Shown piece after piece: positions 12,497-24,401 of a stretch of DNA of 64,000 bases. This DNA comes from Suillus spraguei. Its lineage: Eukaryota > Basidiomycota > Agaricomycetes > Boletales > Suillaceae. Location: assembly GCA_016800925.1 (NCBI GenBank), contig JABCPU010000079.1, positions 124,001 to 188,000 on the forward strand. Direction: 5' to 3'. The notes beneath the pieces are model-generated. The model made no database searches and had not been told where the DNA came from. It was given only the letters and a program-made list of their open reading frames with translations. How positions within the stretch are numbered: the first letter of the stretch is position 1; every line of letters begins with the position of its first letter. The translations under genes were made by a program, and so were the position numbers.

Positions 12497-14712
12497 ATGA
12501 GATATATCTTGGCAGGTTTGGTGCTCTCAAGCACGCTTGTTGCCCGCGCGTGGGCTGGGCAACCAACTCAAATTTATGGTGTTAATTTGGGTTCATGGTA
12601 AGTATCACTCTACGCCTCCGATGGAGCGTTTAACTTAAGTGGTAGCGCAGGCTAGTCCTAGAGCCATGGATGCTTCCTCAAGGTGATAAACCAACGAACT
12701 TTGCAAATACGCGTTCACTGAACATGTTTCTTTAGAGTGGTTGGATATGGGCGGAGAGTCATGTAGTAACAATTGTTCGTCATGCATTGCAACTGAATCG
12801 TATGTTCTAATTCTAGTACACTGTTTGTATGTGAAATTTATCTTTTCTAGGTCGTTTGCAAAGGCCCATCCCGATACCGTCGACGCTAAATTCGCTCAGC
12901 ATTGGGACACATGGTTTACGCAGGACGATGTCAATACATTGAAGGGAGCTGGTATTAACACCGTCAGAATTCCTGTGAGTTCATTCTAAGATGCACTGTG
13001 AACTCAGCCAAACTAACGTTGGATGGTTGAATTTGCTTGCCTTTTTCATCCCGTGCAAACTCCACATGTCATGCAATGCGTTCATTCCTAGCTGGGATAT
13101 TGGATCGTGGAGGCTTTAGTCGATAGGTCACACGAATCATACCCCCGGGGCGGTCCTTAATTATTTAGTGAGTGACTCTGCTGTAGTTCGATTCTCTAGT
13201 TAAACTCGAGCATTTGTGATCAGCATCGAGGCTTAGGCTGGCTGAAAGATGCTGGTATACAAGCAATCCTGGATCATCACGCATTACCTGGGGTTCAAAC
13301 GCCTGGACAAATGTTCACCGGAAAGTGAGTTACCATTTTTTTCTATTTGTTTTGTATTGAGATTGATTTTTACTAGTTGCACTACCGATGTTCAATTCTA
13401 CGTGAGTTATTTTGCAGCCGGTAAAAGCAACAACTGCAAATTCTTATGCACAGACTCCATACAACTACCACCGTGCGCTAGTATGGACAGCAGTCATGAC
13501 TACGCTTTCTCACCTGGACCCTAATTTCGGAAGTGTCTTTGCAATTGAGGCAATCAATGAACCCATTATGAACGCGACATTAACACCTAACTATGGCACC
13601 TGTATGTATCACTCGTCATTCTTTTATTTATTCCCTTGCGATTCCTGAACCTTCGTACAGTCCAAAAGAACTTCGTCCAGGTAATGCGTGCAGTTGAGCT
13701 CACACTTGGAATATTTGTTCCATCGTCCAGTTTATCGTTATCTGTATCAGCGTCTGCCTCGAACAACTTCACCGCTGCATTGAGTGCGACATCCTCAGCA
13801 ACCACACTCCCGGCAGAGGTGCAAGCGGCACTTTCAGATGCCGTTCCGATTTACTAGAGATTGGAGCAGCGTGCGGTTTGCAGACAATATTAGAAGCATC
13901 ACCTTTCAAGCAATCCCATGATTCATTGGTGGCGAAGTGAGTTGACTACATGTTCTTGTCAGGATGCATTGACAATGGCATGCATAGCTTTATGGATGTG
14001 ACCTGGCAACACGACAAACCTTCTAACCCAGCTGATGCGGCGATCGGCCCCCAAGCATATGATGACCATTTGTATTACTCGTGAGCGCGCAGTTGACTAC
14101 ATCAAGTTCTCGTGGTTTCTTAATTTTCTCTCTATAGGTTTGGTGTATGTCATGTGTACGCGGCTTATTCTTATTACTTCCTACTAACATTCTTACAGGG
14201 TGTTGCTGCTGATGACCCAGAGTCTTACATGATCAGTATCTGCAGTGCGTCTTCTTCGTCAGTTCGGCAATGATGTACTCATTTTGGTAAAGACCTTTCA
14301 CGCATCCAGACTGATGCAGCGCTTGGTAACTCTCCACTCTGGTTCGGCGAGTGGGGACTTCCAACACAGTTCAACGCCACGGACGAGTTCCTCTACAAGT
14401 GGGCTGACGCACAGAAGTTAGCCTACAGTAAAGGTGCTGGATGGATTGTACGTGTCCAATCGTGTTTGATCAAGATATTGCTCAAAATTACTTTAGTTCT
14501 GGAACTTCAAAACTGAAATATCAAGCCTCACCAACGGGACTGTCCTTGCAAGGCAATGGTCAGTCATGATGCATCCTATGGTGTTTTACGAATGTTTTAA
14601 CGGCCGTCTATGTAGGTCTTACCTTGAGGGGTTGAAACTTGGGTTCTTGACTCAGGACCCTGCGGCGCTCCACGATCCGAACGTGTGCGGTCCATACATG
14701 CAGCACCTCTAA
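12497..14712 (+). pseudogene. Secreted GH5 glycoside hydrolase (exo-beta-1,3-glucanase-like), two frameshifts
   Basis: Encoded a wall- or glucan-acting family 5 glycoside hydrolase. The N-terminus is a signal peptide (MRYILAGLVLSSTLVARAWA), then YGVNLGSW and LVLEPWMLPQ across the first intron. Exons read 12,497-12,597, 12,651-12,682, 12,736-12,799, 12,851-12,974, 13,092 to about 13,165, 13,224-13,324, 13,377-13,401, 13,454-13,601, 13,661 onward, and several more to TAA at 14,710. All introns are ~50-117 bp GT..AG. Catalytic acid/base Glu lies in AINEPIM (about 13,552) and the nucleophile Glu in GEWGLPTQF (about 14,346). Other blocks: LDHHALPG, HRALVWTAVMT, FMDVTWQHD. An extra C near 13,155 (YPRGG region) and a missing base near 13,852 break the frame. 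Both are single-base changes, so assembly error is a live alternative to pseudogenisation. Confidence 0.88.
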
Positions 14713-15657
14713 TAGCGTTGGTTCATGATATCAACTAAGCAAGCGATACCACAGAGCGTATCTTATATATCTATATCTCCATTATCTCCGTTCTTTTACC
14801 GACGTTCCTTACTGATTTATCTGTAAAAACCCTCCAGAGCCAACTTAAGATAATTAGTGCTGGTTTTCACGCCAATTATAAAATTTGATTGTTTGCTTCA
14901 TTTTATATAACAGGAGCGGGAAAGCTGGCCACGATCATTTTTATCCTTGAGCCCTATGACCGATTTTCCGAACTTACTGCCAGAGGTGTGTGCTAAGTTT
15001 CCTATTTTGACATCTATCAACATTCACTGCGGAAACGAGATTTTAGTCAGACCCTAATCAGAGGAAGGCGACGTGTGTAACCCGACTCTAAACGTAGGTA
15101 CCCTTGTAATCAGACGCAAATTCGATGGGCCGCAAAATTTGGTCGTTTGGCCGGAAGCAACACACTTTTCCGACCTCGCCGACATGTCTTTTCAGACCCC
15201 CGTTTCTTCTCTTCAAATACTCGCTATTCCACCACTATCCAGCCTCGCAAATTCAATCTTTTGACGTCTGTTTAGGTTATGCTTAAAGCAAGATAAATTT
15301 TTCGCAAGTCCTGCGTTACAGCTTGTTCCTACTACTCATGCTATGGCAGTCCGTGATGCAAACAAGCTCGAGCTCCCCATGGGAGTGAAAACATTTAAAT
15401 TCACTTTTGAGTGCAGAACGCCAGGGCCCATAGCAAGTCCCTCGTACAGCTAAACTGATGTCAACTGATTTTCTATGTAGGACATTGAAGTATCTATCCT
15501 CTATCTTTCCGAGCCATTTCTGGTCACTCCCGGTCGTGGACAATGAGCAATGCAAGCGCCAGCAGCATGACTTCCGAGAGTAGGTATCATTCTGTCCCAA
15601 TCCATTTACAAATATAGTAGAATAATGTACATTCGCAGTGACACGCGTGTAGTATGG
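14713..15657. other. Intergenic, no gene seen
   Basis: 3' flank of the GH5 gene and of the convergent minus-strand kinase gene. Short frames on both strands (for example 15,316-15,600) have no recognisable domain. Confidence 0.5.
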
Positions 15658-17913
15658 CTACTTCTTGGCCCTCGTGTCCATGATAATATTGAGCATCACA
15701 TCATCGTGAGCCGCCCTAATGAGTAGTCCATCTCTCGCATCACTTGGTCTCTTGATCTTTGTGTAATTCACGTATGGTGGATATCGCACGACGTTTTCTT
15801 CCCCGCCCAATCGAAATCGATGATCATGAACTTTGTTCTATCGTCCCTCTTCACAAAGATGTTAGTGTCACGTATATCGCCATGGACCAGGTTTTCAGCA
15901 TGGAGTTTCTTCAGCTGCTCCCGGATTGGCTCGAACGCCGATTGGGGGAGGCGCTCGGTGCTGGGCAAGTCGGCCAATACATCGTAGCGACAAGCTTATC
16001 CATGACCACCATGTACCAACCTCCAGGAAGCTCTTCAAATCCTCGTAATCTGGGGCAAGTTGTGACGATGCACAACGCAAATGGACCTCGCGAGAATAAT
16101 GTCGGACAAACTTGATGCAGATTGCATCTTCGACAGGTCCATCAATGAGAGTTCCAAAAAATATGAGTCTCTTCGACGCTCCCTCATCTTCATCGAGCTG
16201 TCCGGTATACTTGAAACATGTTTCGCTGCTGTCGTCGAGAGCTGTGAAGCTTGTCGGATACGGGAACAGTATAGGGTGAGATAGCGTGTTGGTAAGTTCA
16301 GATTCAGGAGGGACGTTTCGTAATATCTCTCGAGCGATCTAATAGCTTTACGGAATGCAGCCATGTGACGTGCGGCGGCGATCTGATTATGGGTATCGGT
16401 GGAATGATAATTGAATACAAGAGGGCTTGAAAGGATCTGTATAGCAGGGCGCAAAGTCCAAACAGCACCGGCAAAGACAATGTATGGCCTAAAGAAAAGA
16501 ATAGTTCACAAGTCATTTTCTAAGCCTGAGGAAATCTCGACACTGACCGAAAAGTATGAAGAGAAAACATGGCAGAGCAGACCCCGACATCTTAGACGCG
16601 AACATTCTTGTTGACTCCAGGTAGTCAACGATAGCCTGCGCATATGGTTCCGAACCCGCTTCGTTCTTGAACTCGGCAATCACATAAGGATGACGATTGT
16701 TATGGACATCAACGGACATATCTGCATCCGTCACATATCCAGCTCCTTGCACCTCACTGTGGAGGCGAAAGTTAAGGTGGTGCCCTGAGAGCACATCGCT
16801 AACTGCATCTACTCGCTTGTTTTCAGTTTCATACAGGGCCGACATGACATTCGCCAGTTCATAGACGAGATTGTTATCTTCTTCCGTTATCATGTGAGTC
16901 CGGCAGTTATCGATGAATTGGCCGAACACTGGATGTAACAGTGTGACAGGAATACTTTCCTCGAGATCGCGAGGATGACCACATGCTATCTGTAACTTTT
17001 CATCCCGCTGTCGTTCACGGAACGATGAACTATTAGAAAGCGAGTGTGATCTTTTCGATCTCGAGTGTGATTTCTTTTTTTTGAAATAGTCATCGAGATT
17101 TGCGAGGAAGGTGTCCCGTGCCACTTTAATCGGGTCCTCTCCTTCGATGACTTGCTTAACCTGCGGAGGAGGATTCATTGACCCTGTCAGGCGGAAATCA
17201 ATATAATTCAATGAGACCATACAGTCACTCACTATTATCAGAGGAAACTTGGACAACAACCCAGAGATGCTCGAGAACTGGTACGTTCAGGAAATAATCG
17301 AATAGCGGCATGATTTGGGCAGCTCGAGCAAGTGACCCGCATTGAGGGTATCAAGACTCTCCCGAAGTTCACCCTCGGATTCAGATATTCTGTATAAGCG
17401 CATGCGACTTTGCTCTATGTTGTTAAGTTGTGGTTCTTCCTCCTTCATCCGACCTTTGAGTGCTCCCATTAGTGCATCCGGGCTGATTGAAATGTCAAAG
17501 TAGCATCGGCAGTGCTACCTCGTAACCAGCAATGAATAACCAGGTATGGCGCATCTGGAGGACAAGAATTAATTGCAAGGACAAGCCTGGGTCATCGCCG
17601 CTACATACCTACAATGATATGGATGTGCTTTTTGGGCGGTACTGCTGGGAACAGGTCTGATACATCGTCCAATGGTGGCAATGGTTCCCCAAGCTCAGAT
17701 AGGACAACACTGCGAAGATTCTCTTCAAAGGGTTGGCCACAGGATCTCTGGGCTTGTAGAGTCGAAGATCTGAAGCAGCCACATCGATAACCAGAGCTTC
17801 CTTCAACAACCTTTTAGGGCAGCGACACTTGCAAAGCGTGAAATTTTGACACTGAATCCTCGGTCGATGTCGGTACCTCGTACCCAACAGTTCAGCGTGA
17901 AAACGTCAGACAT
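15658..17913 (-). pseudogene. Crinkler-like N-terminus (two ubiquitin-fold modules) joined to a FunK1-like protein kinase
   Basis: Reading leftwards from the ATG at 17,911-17,913: a first module with FTLNCWVRGTD, FSVKIS, LRLYKPRDPV and LSELGEPLPPLDDVSDLFP, closing KKHIHIIV. This is the order seen in Crinkler-type ubiquitin-like headers. An intron (about 17,553-17,610, GTATGT..CTCCAG) leads to a second, shorter copy of the same theme (IHCWLRGS, FDISISPDAL, LYRISESEGELRESLD). After a linker (intron, then PPPQVKQVIEGEDPI, basic SRSKRSHS) comes a FunK1-like region: YVIAEFKNEAG, YLESTR, RHMAAFRKAIRSL, ICIKFVRHYS, LHAENLVHGDIRDTNIFV (catalytic-loop equivalent HGDIRDTN), MIIDFDWAG (metal-binding), ending RDGLLIRAAHD and TAG at 15,658. 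At least five one-base shifts occur. Crinklers with kinase C-termini are known effector/toxin-like proteins; the tandem header is the unusual part. Confidence 0.7.
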
Positions 17914-18428
17914 GGTGATTGAAAGTTGAGATCGATCATCGTCGATCGAGGTCGCCACAATTTATGGTCATGTAAGCAAGCCATCTAGGCGTGCTCAATT
18001 CTTAAGTTGTCACGGTCAACATCTGCAAAACGACGAAATGAACGCTTAACTTACGCGCGTTACGAACACTTACGAATGCTTACGACCTCATTAGCGCACG
18101 CTGCCGATTGGTAGAAGTATAGGGCATCTCAATTCTGACAAAATTTTCAAGATATGACGTTCCAATTAAGACTATCGTGTCTAGATAACTATGTAGGTCA
18201 CATCAAGATAATCTAGTAATCAACGAGCTCCCCTGCGAAGAAGTTGGAACAATGACTTCCACATCAGGAAATTCACACATTCCTTAACATGCTTAATCAG
18301 CTTAACTCACTTATCTCAAAACTTGTTTGCTCTCTCTCACATCATTCACCTGGCATATCTTATATTTTTTGAGTGCGAAATACAATAAAACATGTATATT
18401 AATATATCTCAACTTTTTTTTTCTGAAT
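17914..18428. other. AT-rich intergenic, bidirectional 5'/3' flank
   Basis: Contains the 5' flank of the kinase gene (CGATCATCGTCGATCGAG dyad near 17,930-17,955) and the 3' flank of the next minus-strand gene. No coding signal is seen. Confidence 0.45.
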
Positions 18429-20836
18429 TCATTCACATTGAAATTTTGGACAAGTAAATTCAATTTCACCAAGGCAGTTAAGTGTAAATAAGTCCGCATA
18501 AGGGCACATCAAGGAATGTGTGAATTTCCTGATGCACCTAGCTAACAACATTGGATTTTTCCTAATATCATTGCGAATGAAATTGATCAGTCTCGTATAC
18601 ATGGCATGAAAATCAGTGTAAGTGAAATCTATTTGCGTGAAAACGCCGGTTGCAAACTCCTGCAAGCTGCAAAAAGCAGCCGTTCCAGACATTGCCATGA
18701 TGTTGTCAAGGCTATCATCCAAGTAGATAAACTTGTCGTAACCATCACAAAAGGCAGCACGACTTGCGATCTGAAAAGGCGCTCTGTGCTCGAACGGGTA
18801 GCGGATCTCTCGGCCATTTTCAAGCTGTTAGTTGTTTCATTATATTCCGAGCAGTAGGCCTCATAAAAACATATTTACTCTTACTGTATCCCCAAAGATG
18901 AAGTTAAGGCTACTTTGTCCGATGAGGAATTTGATGGTTGTCTTGTTGTGCTCGGCCTGGACCGCTGTGTCAGTCCAGATTGACATTTCAAGATCGTAAA
19001 GATTCTCGACGATGTCCTGCGTGCACTTCTTGAAGCAATTTAGAATTGTCGACATTGGTGTGATGATACTTCTGTATAATGTGGATATGTTCGCATCGAC
19101 CCAAAGTTTAATTGAGTGTTCTATTCGTTATTGTGTTAGTGTTTGCAATCGAGCTCATCAATGAGCAACTCACCATCATTAAAGATGAATGAACATGTGT
19201 CAGTGAGCGCGTCCTCTGCCAACTTCAAGCGACTAGAAGAATCATGGAATCCACATGTACTCAGTGTTTCAGCGATCACATGGTCCCTTGCACCCTTCAC
19301 AACAGTTTCCTTGTGTGTTGCGCTGATTACTGGTGTTGCAGTGACACCTGAACTCCCCTGGTCTTTCCGGCGACCTCTGCAAGTCACAATAACAGTTGAT
19401 GCAGATGAGTGAAGGGTACTGGTACTGGGTTGGGGGGTGGTAGTAATGGATGTGGTCCCCGAATCTGTCACAAGCGACATAGTAGATCAGGGGTACTGCT
19501 GGTAGCACTTGATGTGGTCCCTGAATCTACTTGGGATGATTCTCTCGGGGTCTAATGGGAGGGAGTTGATACCATCATGTCGCCGATTTTTGTATACCTG
19601 TTGTTTGGTCCCTCTGAATGTAATTAAGCACAACTCAGATTACATAAATAGAAGACTCACATAAACTACACCGTCGGTGTACTCTTGACGGGATTGTTTT
19701 GCACCACGAAGAGGTGCATATGAATACACCATACGGTACTGAGAAGCCATGTCACCAGAAGGTGCAAACAATTGATGGACTCAATCAGGTCCTGTAGTGC
19801 GAGGGCCCCCAGTGAAACATGGTGCCCTTGGTAAAGGGGCACCCTGAGAATTAGGCGGCACTGAACTGTAGCCATCGTGTGAGAAAATAGGAGGAGGATA
19901 GATACAAGGGGGTAATTCAAGTGTCTCCATCAAGTTTGGTGTCTCCAACGCGCAACCAAGTTGGTCTGCTGATGAGTGACCTGCTATATTCAGCCCTGCT
20001 TGTTGAACAATAGGCACATCCTGTCATGTTACTATGAGCCAATGTAAACAGAGGTCAAAGCAAGGTACTCACATGGATAACTCTTCGTCTAGATGGTACC
20101 TTCTGGTTCGAGGGCATCATGGTCAAGTGGAGAAATGATAATCAATTGATGATCAGTAGTGTTACTCAGTGTCGGCAATAGTAGTCTTCATAAGGCAAAA
20201 AGTTCACGAAACACTACATTCATAGTATACAAACTACAAATAAGACATACCAATCAAAAAATGAAAAACATATCATATTCATTTTTGCATATGTACTGCC
20301 CCTGGACCTACACTTATCTTCAAGCTACATCCTACTACAAATAAATCAGTGCATGCTGCCAGATGAAGCAATGAAGCTTACTTGGGTATTGGTTGATAAA
20401 AATAGATTTGGACTCTGATTCACTCCAGCATTGGTGCCAGCTCATCATCAGTGTCTCCAATGAACAAATGATCAAAGTCGTGGTGATCTCCGATAGTGTG
20501 CGTTTCAGTATTGTTGAAGTCTGTCGCTGGTGAGCTCAAGGGAAGAAAGAGATCGAGCTCATCGAGCTCAGCGTTTAACTGGTTGACCCTTTCCACCTCA
20601 TTGTTCTGAACTGCAGTAACAAAGTTCAAGTCCTCAGAAGCACACTCTGAGTCACGATCAACCACCATGCATGTAAAGAGCGCTGCTTCCTCGAATGCTC
20701 AAGTGGTTTTATCCTCTTGTAGCTGCTGTTGTTCCTCAAGGAAATATTTGAGCTGTGAGAGCTTCTCTGCCTCCCAAGCAAGTGCCATTAAGAGATGCCG
20801 GTGGTGTTCAAGTTCTGCTTCCTTGTAATAAGCAGC
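18429..20836 (-). pseudogene. Multi-exon hypothetical gene, possibly DUF6532-type, 5' end abuts an LTR
   Basis: Read leftwards from 20,836: a coiled-coil-like start (ELEHHRHLLMALAWEAEKL) with an in-frame TGA at 20,699-20,701; an acidic block to 20,420; a Pro-rich block (20,017-19,781); RDHVIAETLSTCGFHD...SFIFND; then, across a GT..AG intron (about 19,110-19,173), HSIKLWVDANISTLYRSI, EHNKTTIKFLIGQSSLNFIFGD, YPFEHRAFSD, LDNIMAMSGTAAFCSLQEFA and TGVFTQIDF...YTRLINFI, ending 18,429. The spacing 'pFxH...TA..cxLxE..TG.F....F....Y' resembles the basidiomycete DUF6532 domain; I hold this loosely. The frame runs straight into LTR A at 20,841, so the original start is likely cut away. Confidence 0.5.
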
Positions 20837-20840
20837 ACAG

Positions 20841-21769
20841 TGTAAAGATACAACCTAACCTGGGCTGTAGATAAACTACCTCCTAAGTTAGTATGTGAGT
20901 CTTGCGCTCCATCTAGTCTGCTTCACTTGCGAAAACAAGAGTGTTTGACCCTAAAGGGGGATGCCTATTAGTATGGTCAAGTTCAAGTCAAACTTATGTG
21001 CGAATGAAGCATCGTGGTCAGCGGTGATGCCACTGGAACTAGCATCATAAGTAGTGGTACTACTGTGGTCGAGATATAGTCAGAAACAGTTGCATCGAGC
21101 GATGATATCTGCGGTAGCGGTAAGGTTGCGAGTGGTGCAAAGAAACAGTAAAGAAAGGCTGCAGTACTGTCAGCAGTAAAGTAGTGGTGCATGAGAAGTT
21201 CAGTCAAAGTAACAATCAAAAGTCCAGCGGTATGCCAGCAGTAATGGAGAATGAGCGTGATCGATTAATGAGCGATAAGGAACTTTAAAGACTACATCTA
21301 CTACTGGGTGGATCCAGAGCTAGACAATAATCCTGACCTATAGTATGTGCAATGGTGTAAAATCAGGTACTGTATCATGTGGGGTATGCGGTGCTTATAT
21401 CCTAAATCGTATGTATCCAGAATACTCTAGGCAAGATCAGTAGTGCTTGAGTGTAGTAACTGCCATATGTAAAGATAGCACGAGGCGCTGCGGCATGAGG
21501 CAACATGTAATAAGACTTGCCATGGAATCAGTGATAATGAACATAAAACAAATGACGCACCAAATGGAGCTATGCGGACACGGCAAGGACATGGGAGGAC
21601 ATTGGTACGTGGAATGTGGTGCAGCAGTCGGTATGGTGTGCGGTAAGCATGGGATGCCGCTGGTAATGCTAAAGGGGTAAGACAGCCATGGACAAGTGGT
21701 AACTCCTACAGACGTGAGACGAGTGTCAAAGGATAGGGTTTTAAGCCCAGTGCCAATATGTTCGTTACA
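20841..21769 (-). repeat. LTR of family A (3' LTR of copy 1), 929 bp
   Basis: Begins TGTAAAGATACAACC and ends AATATGTTCGTTACA on the plus strand, giving TG..CA ends in sense (minus) orientation. The same ends recur at 22,300-23,256 (inverted), 33,834, 34,448, 35,758-36,429 and 55,463-56,043. The adjoining internal sequence at 21,770 (CTGACTGTCCCC) is shared with the A' LTR at 44,690, marking the internal 3' end. Confidence 0.8.
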
Positions 21770-22299
21770 TCCCCTAGGAACTTTAGAAACTGACTGTCCC
21801 CGGTCAACTATACCACCGGTAAGGGACTTAGCAAGAATTCGAGTGATATCAAGATCACGTGATGAGATGTGTAAGCGGAATTTGCTGTGTGGACATGGAA
21901 TTGTGGATGCGCCATGCTGTGACTGTGGACAATGCAGTGGAGTGTGATGTGGTGTGGTCACGAAATTACTGTTCCCTACAAAAGGGCCATTGTTGGACTT
22001 CTCCACTTTCTCCCATCTTTACTTCATACTACCATGTCTTTGTCGACCTGTGCTTTTGACATCTCTGTTCTCGCTGCTCCTGCCGCCACATCATCTGCGG
22101 CACAGAAAAACTCGCCGCCCTCCAGGACAAACTGGACGGTCTCATCCTCACTGTGCTGGATGACAAGGAGGAGCTGCTGGAGGAGAAGGAGATGTGGGTA
22201 AAGGCATGAGAGCAATTCTTTGTGCGTTTCCTTCTTCTTTTTAGTGGTGACGGTACTAACTTAACTTTTCTCTAGTGTGATGTAGAAGAGTGCCGCCGC

Positions 22300-23256
22300 T
22301 GTAACAAGCATATTGGCACTGGGCTTGAAACCCCATCTTTTGACACTCGTCTCATGTCTATAGGAGTTACTACTTGTCCATGGCTGTCTTACTCCTTTAG
22401 CATTACCGGCGGCATCCCATGTTTACCGCACACCATACCAACTACCGCACCATGTTCCACATACCGATGTCCTCCCATGTCCTTGCTGTGTCCGCATAGC
22501 TCCATTTGGTGCGTCATTTGTTTTATGTTCGTTATCACTGATTCCACAGCAAGCCTTCTTACATGTTGCCTCGTGCTGCAGCGCCTCGCGCTATGTTTAC
22601 TTACGGCGGTTACTACACTCCAGCGCTACTGATCTCGCCTAGAGTATTCTGAGTACATACAATTTAGGATATAAGCACCACATACCCCGCACGATACAGT
22701 ACCTGATTTTACACCATTGCATGTACTATAGGTCAGGATTATTGTCTAGCTCTGGATCTACCCAGTAGTGGACATAGTCTTTAAAGTTTCCTTATCGCTC
22801 GTTAATCTATCACGCTCATTCTCCGTTACTGCTGGCATACCGCTGTGACTGTTACTTTGACTGAACTTCTCACGCACTGCTACTTTACCGCTGAAAGTAC
22901 CGCGGACTTCCTTACTGTTTCTTTGCACCACTCGCAACCTTACCACTACCGCTGATACCATTGCTCGACATCGCTCGCTCGACGCAACTGTTACTGGCCA
23001 TATCTCGACCATGGTAGCACTGCTACACATGACACTAGTTCTGGTGGTATCATCGCTGACTGCGGCAATTTACCGCTGACCTCGACACTTCTTTCGCACA
23101 TAAGTTTGACTTGAACTTGACCATACTAATAGGCATCCCCCTTTAGGGTCGAACACTCTTGTTCTCACAAGTGAAGCAGACTAGACAGAGCGCAAGACTC
23201 ACATACTAGTTGAGGCCATGGTTTATCTATAGCCCAGGCTAGGTTGTATCTTTACA
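22300..23256 (+). repeat. Solo LTR of family A inserted in the antisense gene, 957 bp
   Basis: TGTAAC..TTTACA in plus orientation, opposite to the host element. It separates two parts of the antisense reading frame that rejoin in frame around it. I could not see a clear 5-bp target duplication (flanks GCCGC and CTGCG). It contains many TACCGC words. Confidence 0.75.
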
Positions 23257-23441
23257 CTGCGAAGGCGTGGCACTTCGCCTTAGCTTGGGCTTGATGCCTG
23301 AGGAGGTCTTGGAGGCTAACACGGTAATGCCGACCATCAATGCCTATCGTCTAGAAATCGCTGCCGCTGAGAAAGCAGCTGAGGAGAGGAAGAAGGCTGC
23401 CACGGCTCCAGTTGAGCCTGTGGTAGCTGACAAGGGGAAGG

Positions 23442-23903
23442 TGTTACAAACTGGGGTGGCGTCACCAGCGACAGTGATAAGACACAGCCGGTCTGCTGGG
23501 AGGTTTGACTATGTTCAAAGGAGAACGAGGACTACCACTAGGAAGTGTTCTGCATAAGATCAAAGGTTCGATCGAAGAGTCGCAACTCTAAGATGATCAG
23601 TAGAATAGAGACTAAGGCTAAGGAGTGCTTAGACTTAGAGACGATTCAGACGACTTAGGTTGGAGACCTAAGCGAAGGATATTCCAGGTAAAACCCAGTA
23701 AGATTAAAGTGAAGTATACAAGCATAATACAACGTGCTTAAATAAGCCAATATGTGTGCATGGACCAAGAGAGATGTGAGAATGTAAGTGCGTATCCAAA
23801 GAAGGAAGGCTACTATAGTACAGATGCGTTGAGCATATGAGTCAGAGTTACATAATATCCAAAGTAAGGGAGAAAATGAATAGGGGCACGTACAATTGTA
23901 ACA
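23442..23903 (-). repeat. 3' LTR of element B, 462 bp
   Basis: TGTTACAAACTGG..ACAATTGTAACA on the plus strand. It carries the CTTAG/CTAAG-rich block seen in all B LTRs (about 23,610-23,670) and, in sense direction, a TTATTTAAGC TATA-like box followed by the probable transcript start. Confidence 0.88.
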
Positions 23904-24162
23904 TTGCCCCCGTTTTACACGTAAAGTCACCAACTTTACTCATCAGTATTTGCATAATAGATAGGATCATCACTGAACTCGTAATCTTTGTCAAGAAGTG
24001 AACCACTCATCATATACACCGCTTCTTTGGCGCCAGCACGTCGTTTAGAGTCCCTTCTAGCTACTCCCCGAGTACATTCATCATCAAGCTGTCATTCCCA
24101 GAATGAAGAGCATCATAGAATCCATTATCCTTCCAGGTTAAGGTGAAGGGGGGAGTTCTGAC

Positions 24163-24348
24163 TCATTGAGGACAATAGATGGATAAGTGGGTTGGCGACC
24201 AATATCGACAAACCCCGCATTGGTACTCTGCGCAATTCTTCTGACGATGCCCAAGTAGTCTGCAGACGCGGCATTTCATGTTTTCATCAGGGTTGGAGTT
24301 CACCTTCCGCAGTGGAGTTGGGGCGGTGATGCGACGATGGGGACTCAT
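24163..24348 (-). CDS. Small zinc-knuckle-like ORF at the 3' end of element B
   Basis: 61 codons from an ATG at 24,346-24,348. Cysteine/histidine pairs C-X2-C...H...C and C-X2-C...H...C (KCRVCRLLGHRQKNC, QCGVCRYWSPTH) resemble two retroviral-type zinc knuckles. It lies 53 bases downstream of the 345-codon ORF on the same strand and could be its C-terminus after a frameshift or a short intron. Function unknown; RNA or DNA binding is inferred from the cysteine pattern only. Confidence 0.5.
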   Translation of the reverse strand: MSPHRRITAPTPLRKVNSNPDENMKCRVCRLLGHRQKNCAEYQCGVCRYWSPTHLSIYCPQ

Positions 24349-24401
24349 AGAACATGTGCATTTCTTTCCTCATTTGCGAGTAATGTAATGCGTCTAAGGG
24401 C

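Noticed and set aside
15316..15600. Minus-strand ORF between GH5 and the kinase
   Set aside because: No conserved motif and composition like intergenic DNA.
22758..23030. ORFs within LTR A copies (also 36,182-36,382, 21,447-21,680)
   Set aside because: They are shadows of repeated LTR sequence and are not kept open between LTR copies.
22295..23261. 5-bp target duplication for the solo LTR A
   Set aside because: Flanks GCCGC and CTGCG do not match, so no duplication is claimed.
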